Shown: piece by piece, positions 6,731 through 10,344 of the stretch
Layout of the letters: every line of letters begins with the position of its first letter
Position numbering within the stretch: position 1 is the first letter of the stretch
Origin: QAMH01 sp964435565
Lineage (GTDB): Bacteria > Actinomycetota > Coriobacteriia > Coriobacteriales > QAMH01
Length of the DNA stretch: 10,344 nucleotides
NCBI GenBank assembly: GCA_964435565.1
Contig: CAYSZR010000057.1
Coordinates: 1 to 10,344, forward strand
Direction: 5' to 3'
Translations under genes and position numbers: made by a program
Notes under the pieces: generated by a model
The model's input: the letters and a program-made list of their open reading frames with translations, nothing else
Databases searched by the model: none
Told to the model about the DNA's origin: nothing

Positions 6731-6896
6731 TATAAAATGAGGAATTCGCTCTTCTCGTGCGAGCAGATTGCGGCAGGCATGATTCTTCTTTCTGCAAAAT
6801 GCGCTTGCGCCTATCCGCCCGCTCTATCGCGCGTTAGAATATCGAAAGTCACGTTTCGTGTTCGGAATGCCCATCTTATCCAGAAAGGCCATCCCC
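6731..6896 (+). promoter_or_regulatory. Leader region of carB
   Basis: This is the non-coding space between the SOS box and the carB start. Two weak promoter candidates exist: TATAAAAT at 6731-6738, and TAGAAT at 6835-6840 without a clear -35. Small self-complementary stretches are present (CTCGTGCGAG near 6754-6763, GCGCTTGCGC at 6801-6810) but no convincing terminator or known riboswitch is recognised. The carB ribosome binding site AAAGG is at 6884-6888. Confidence 0.4.
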
Positions 6897-9800
6897 ATGC
6901 CAAAGCGCACCGACATCCATAAAGTGATGATCATTGGTTCAGGTCCCATTATTATTGGTCAGGCTTGCGAATTCGACTATTCGGGCACGCAGGCATGCAA
7001 GGCACTGCGCCAGCTCGGATATGAGATCGTGCTGGTCAATTCGAATCCAGCGACAATCATGACTGACCCGGATATTGCCGATAGAACTTATATCGAACCG
7101 CTTAATCTGCAGCGTCTCGAGAAGATCGTCGAAATCGAGCGTCCCGACGCGCTGCTTCCCAATCTGGGCGGGCAGACGGGACTTAACCTTTCGAGTGAAC
7201 TTGCAGAGACCGGCATACTCGACAAATACGGTGTCAAGGTCATCGGTGTGCAGATCGACGCTATCAAGCGTGGTGAAGACCGCGAAGAATTCAAGAACAC
7301 GATGGAGGAGCTGGGCATCGAGATGGCCCAGAGCAAGGTTTCGCACACGGTTGAGGAAGCTGTCGCGATTGCCGACGAACTGGGGTATCCATGCGTTTTG
7401 CGGCCCGCGTATACGATGGGTGGCACCGGTGGCGGCTTGGTCTATAACATCGATGAGCTCAAGACCACTGTCGCACGCGGTCTTGCTGCATCTCCGGTAA
7501 CCGAGGTTTTGGTCGAGGAAAGCGTGCTTGGATGGGAAGAACTCGAATTCGAGGTCGTGCGCGACGCAAAAGGCCAGCTCATTACCGTCTGCACAATCGA
7601 AAACATCGATCCAATGGGGGTGCATACGGGCGATTCGTTTTGCGCTGCGCCCATGCAGACCATCTCCCAGGAAGTCATCGATCGCTTGCAGAAGAAGTCA
7701 TATGCGATTGTCGATAAAGTCGGCGTTATCGGCGGTACCAATGTTCAGTGGGCACATGACCCCGAGACGGATCGCGATATCATCATTGAAATCAATCCGC
7801 GCACATCGCGATCGTCTGCGCTCGCTTCTAAGGCGACGGGATTTCCCATCGCGCTTATTTCTGCAATGCTTGCAAGTGGACTCACGCTCGACGAGATTCC
7901 GTGTGGAAAATACGGCACGCTGGATAAATATTATCCAGACGGCGACTATGTCGTCATCAAGTTCGCGCGCTGGGCATTCGAGAAGTTCAAGGGCGTCAGC
8001 GACCATCTGGGCACGCAGATGCGCGCTGTGGGCGAAGTAATGTCTATCGGCAAGAATTACAAGGAAGCCTTCCAGAAGGCTATTCGCTCACTTGAAAAGG
8101 GCGTCTATGGCCTTGGTCATGTGAAAGATTTTAGTGAAAAGGGGCTCGAAGAGCTGCTGGGCATGTTGAATTACGCAACGCCCGATCGACAGTTCCAGAT
8201 GTATGAAGCCCTACGCAAGGGTGCAACAGTCGACCAGCTTCATGAACTCACCAAGATCAAGGCATATTTTATCGAGCAGATGAAAGAGCTGGTAGACGAG
8301 GAAGAGCAGATCCTTGCATTTGCCGCCGAGCATCCCGCGCAGATGCTGCCGGACAACGCCCTTGCGCAAGCCAAACGTGATGGCTTTGCCGATCGCTACC
8401 TTGCACAGCTGTTGCGTCTGCCTGAAACGCAGGTTCGCGCCGCGCGTCTTGCTGCGGGCATTGCCCAAGCATGGGAAGGCGTGCACGTTAGCTCGACCCA
8501 GGATTCCGAATATTTTTATTCGACCTATAACGCACCGGACAAAAGCGAGCCTGTCCCAGGCGATAAGATTATGATTTTAGGCGGTGGCCCAAATCGTATC
8601 GGCCAGGGAATCGAATTCGATTACTGTTGTGTGCATGCGGCGTTTGCCCTTAAGAAGCTGGGCTTTTCGACGATCATCGTCAACTGCAATCCCGAAACCG
8701 TCTCAACTGATTACGACACTTCGGACAAGCTGTATTTTGAGCCCCTTACTGCTGAAGACGTGCTCTCGATTTACGAGAAAGAGCATCCTTTGGGCGTCAT
8801 TGCGCAGTTTGGCGGACAAACTCCGCTGAATCTTGCAAGCGAGCTCAAAGCTGCTGGCGTAAATATTTTAGGCACTTCTCCTGAGATTATCGATTTGGCA
8901 GAGGACCGCGATCGGTTCCGCGAGGTCATGGATGGTCTAGGTATTCCGATGCCCGAAGCTGGTATGGCCGTGACCGTGGAAGATGCCCTGGGCATCGCGC
9001 ATAGGATCGGGTACCCCGTGATGGTGCGGCCGAGCTACGTGCTGGGCGGACGTGGTATGGAAGTCGTCTACGATGACAAAGCGCTTGACGAGTATATGGC
9101 CGCCGCTGTTGGCGTAACGCCCGACCGTCCCATTCTTATCGACCGTTTTCTGCAGCATGCTCTTGAGTGCGAAGCGGATGCAATTTGCGATGGCGTGCAC
9201 GCATTCGTGCCGGCAGTGATGGAACATGTCGAGCTTGCAGGCATTCATTCAGGGGATTCGGCGTGTGTTTTGCCAAGTCTCAACATAGGCGCTGAGCATC
9301 TGGCTACTATCAAGGAGTACACGCGAAAAATCGCTGAATCGCTGCACGTCTGCGGCCTGATGAATATGCAATATGCAATAGAGAACGGGCGCGTCTACGT
9401 GCTCGAGGCAAATCCACGGGCAAGTCGCACCGTGCCGCTTGTGTCGAAGGTCTGCGATATCCAGATGGTCCAGATAGCGACTGATGTCATTACCGGCGAT
9501 CTGACCGGACGCCCGAGTCCGGTGCCTGAATTGTGCGAGCGTGTTTTCGCGCATTATGGCGTTAAAGAGGCGGTCTTCCCGTTCAATATGTTCCCCGAAG
9601 TCGATCCCGTGCTGGGTCCTGAAATGCGATCGACCGGTGAGGTTCTTGGCTTGGCGAGCAATTTTGGCGAGGCGTTTTTCAAGGCGCAGGAGGCGACGCA
9701 AACGGTGTTGCCGCTCAAGGGCACGGTCCTGATCACTGTTAACGACCGAGATAAGGAAGAGGTTGTCGAGGTCGCGCGTGAATTTATCAAGGCCGGTTTT

Positions 9801-10127
9801 GCGATTATGACGACTGGTGGCACAGCTCGGGTTCTGGAAGACGCAGGCCTGCGTTGCGAAAGCATTCATAAACAAGGTGAGGGACGCCCCGATATCTTGG
9901 ATGCCATCACCAATTGCGCTATCGATGCTGTGGTGAATACGCCGTCGTCAAGCAAGGAAAGCGCTGCTGACGATAGCTATATTCGCAAGGCAGCCATCAA
10001 AGCGCACGTACCATATATGACGACGCTCGCTGCGGCAAGGGCGAGTGCTCTGGGAATCCAAGCGGTTAAAGCTGCAACTGGTCCGACCGTCAGGTCGCTT
10101 CAGGATATACATGCAACGATTCAGTAA
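6897..10127 (+). CDS. carB: Carbamoyl-phosphate synthase large subunit
   Basis: The large subunit makes carbamoyl phosphate from bicarbonate, ammonia (supplied from glutamine by CarA) and two ATP, for pyrimidine and arginine synthesis. The chain has 1076 residues, against about 1073 in E. coli. The start MPKRTDIHKVMIIGSGP is the family's typical N-terminus; the ATG at 6897 has AAAGG 8 nt upstream, while the open frame back to 6858 adds an atypical 13 residues. Two homologous ATP-grasp halves are visible: the first with GSGPIIIGQACEFDYSGTQA and RPAYTMGGTGGG, the second with GGGPNRIGQGIEFDY and RPSYVLGGRG. A helical oligomerisation region lies between them, and a C-terminal MGS-like allosteric domain starts at about residue 940. 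In that domain TTGGTA (about 972-977), K992 and N1014-T1015 align with residues that bind UMP/IMP in the E. coli enzyme, so nucleotide control is probably kept. No carA is adjacent: upstream lies the divergent TerB-N gene. Confidence 0.98.
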   Translation: MPKRTDIHKVMIIGSGPIIIGQACEFDYSGTQACKALRQLGYEIVLVNSNPATIMTDPDIADRTYIEPLNLQRLEKIVEIERPDALLPNLGGQTGLNLSSELAETGILDKYGVKVIGVQIDAIKRGEDREEFKNTMEELGIEMAQSKVSHTVEEAVAIADELGYPCVLRPAYTMGGTGGGLVYNIDELKTTVARGLAASPVTEVLVEESVLGWEELEFEVVRDAKGQLITVCTIENIDPMGVHTGDSFCAAPMQTISQEVIDRLQKKSYAIVDKVGVIGGTNVQWAHDPETDRDIIIEINPRTSRSSALASKATGFPIALISAMLASGLTLDEIPCGKYGTLDKYYPDGDYVVIKFARWAFEKFKGVSDHLGTQMRAVGEVMSIGKNYKEAFQKAIRSLEKGVYGLGHVKDFSEKGLEELLGMLNYATPDRQFQMYEALRKGATVDQLHELTKIKAYFIEQMKELVDEEEQILAFAAEHPAQMLPDNALAQAKRDGFADRYLAQLLRLPETQVRAARLAAGIAQAWEGVHVSSTQDSEYFYSTYNAPDKSEPVPGDKIMILGGGPNRIGQGIEFDYCCVHAAFALKKLGFSTIIVNCNPETVSTDYDTSDKLYFEPLTAEDVLSIYEKEHPLGVIAQFGGQTPLNLASELKAAGVNILGTSPEIIDLAEDRDRFREVMDGLGIPMPEAGMAVTVEDALGIAHRIGYPVMVRPSYVLGGRGMEVVYDDKALDEYMAAAVGVTPDRPILIDRFLQHALECEADAICDGVHAFVPAVMEHVELAGIHSGDSACVLPSLNIGAEHLATIKEYTRKIAESLHVCGLMNMQYAIENGRVYVLEANPRASRTVPLVSKVCDIQMVQIATDVITGDLTGRPSPVPELCERVFAHYGVKEAVFPFNMFPEVDPVLGPEMRSTGEVLGLASNFGEAFFKAQEATQTVLPLKGTVLITVNDRDKEEVVEVAREFIKAGFAIMTTGGTARVLEDAGLRCESIHKQGEGRPDILDAITNCAIDAVVNTPSSSKESAADDSYIRKAAIKAHVPYMTTLAAARASALGIQAVKAATGPTVRSLQDIHATIQ

Positions 10128-10214
10128 GGCTGCTGTCAACGCGTTGTTGAACTTGGATGGTAAGCTTGCCGCTAGGCAGGTAATGCACTCCATATGAGAA
10201 AGAGAGTGATTGAA
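10128..10214 (+). other. carB-trxA intergenic spacer
   Basis: This 87-nt gap holds a small imperfect hairpin (CTTGCC at 10165-10170 with GGCAGG at 10175-10180) without a T run, so it is not a convincing terminator. A TTGAAC at 10147-10152 could be a -35 for trxA, but no good -10 sits at the right distance. The purine-rich GAGAAAGAGAG near 10196-10206 is the probable ribosome binding region of trxA. Read-through from carB is possible. Confidence 0.4.
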
Positions 10215-10344
10215 ATGGCATCTATTGAGATTACCGCTCAGAATTTTGAGCAAGAGGTTCTGAAAAGCGACAAACCCGTGCTGGTTGATTTCTGGGCGAG
10301 CTGGTGCGGACCGTGCAATATGCTGTCGCCGATTGTCGAGGAAG
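10215..10344 (+). CDS. trxA: Thioredoxin (N-terminal part, cut by window end)
   Basis: The visible 43 codons begin MASIEITAQNFEQEVLKS and contain the redox-active site WCGPC at residues 30-34, preceded by PVLVDFWAS, which is the classic thioredoxin fold segment. The reduced dithiol is a general protein disulfide reductant in the cytoplasm, normally recharged by thioredoxin reductase. The numbering is one residue short of E. coli thioredoxin 1 (W31-C35), so this is a standard small thioredoxin rather than a fused protein, as far as can be seen. No signal peptide is present. The rest of the gene lies outside the window. Confidence 0.95.
   Translation, partial: MASIEITAQNFEQEVLKSDKPVLVDFWASWCGPCNMLSPIVEE

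Noticed and set aside
6858..6896. Upstream start of carB adding 13 residues
   Set aside because: The family begins at MPKRTDI, and AAAGG is correctly placed for the ATG at 6897.
6939..7625. A 228-codon open frame on the minus strand inside carB
   Set aside because: It is antisense to highly conserved carB coding sequence, has no recognisable domain and no supporting ribosome binding site; the open frame follows from the codon pattern of carB.
9249..9875. A 208-codon open frame on the minus strand inside carB
   Set aside because: It shadows the ATP-grasp and allosteric regions of carB and resembles no known protein.

Overview
The window looks like a chromosomal segment of a mid-GC Gram-positive bacterium, most likely an actinobacterium. 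The class Coriobacteriia is a guess from the style of the proteins and is not proven. Support comes from the SOS-type palindromes of the Gram-positive/actinobacterial form (CGAAC-N4-GTTC), strong AAAGG/AAAAGGAG ribosome binding sites and the close packing of genes on both strands.

Two themes are interleaved. On the minus strand there is a three-gene set. It comprises a TerB-N/TerB-C domain protein (5143-6663), a BrxC/BrxD-type (DUF2791) P-loop ATPase (2519-3829) and an Lhr-like superfamily-2 helicase (192-2507). The ATPase and helicase form a tight operon with an 11-nt gap. The TerB-N gene is transcribed separately. On the plus strand there are housekeeping genes: acetate kinase ackA (3929-5146), carbamoyl-phosphate synthase large subunit carB (6897-10127) and the first 43 codons of a thioredoxin (10215-window end). 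ackA sits between the TerB-N gene and the ATPase gene in the opposite orientation. It shares its stop codon with the TerB-N gene through a single CTAG.

The most interesting signal is regulatory. The TerB-N gene and the ATPase-helicase operon, about 2.9 kb apart, have nearly identical promoters, with 28 of 31 aligned positions equal. Each has TAGAAC, 17 nt, then TATACT, with a LexA-like palindrome (GAACATATGTTC or GAACAAATGTTC) lying over the -35 element and spacer. This predicts that the two units, split by ackA, are still co-induced by DNA damage as one SOS regulon. The presumed job of the set is processing of DNA, in defence or repair: a helicase motor, a BREX-like ATPase and a TerB-family adaptor. 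That function is inference.

Region by region: 1-191 is AT-rich and gene-free and holds three copies of a perfect 17-bp repeat in +/-/+ orientation. 192-3829 is the helicase-ATPase operon. 3830-3928 is the divergent promoter region with ackA. 3929-5146 is ackA. 5143-6663 is the TerB-N gene. 6664-6896 is the divergent region with carB, containing the second SOS box. 6897-10127 is carB. 10128-10214 is a short spacer. trxA runs off the right end.
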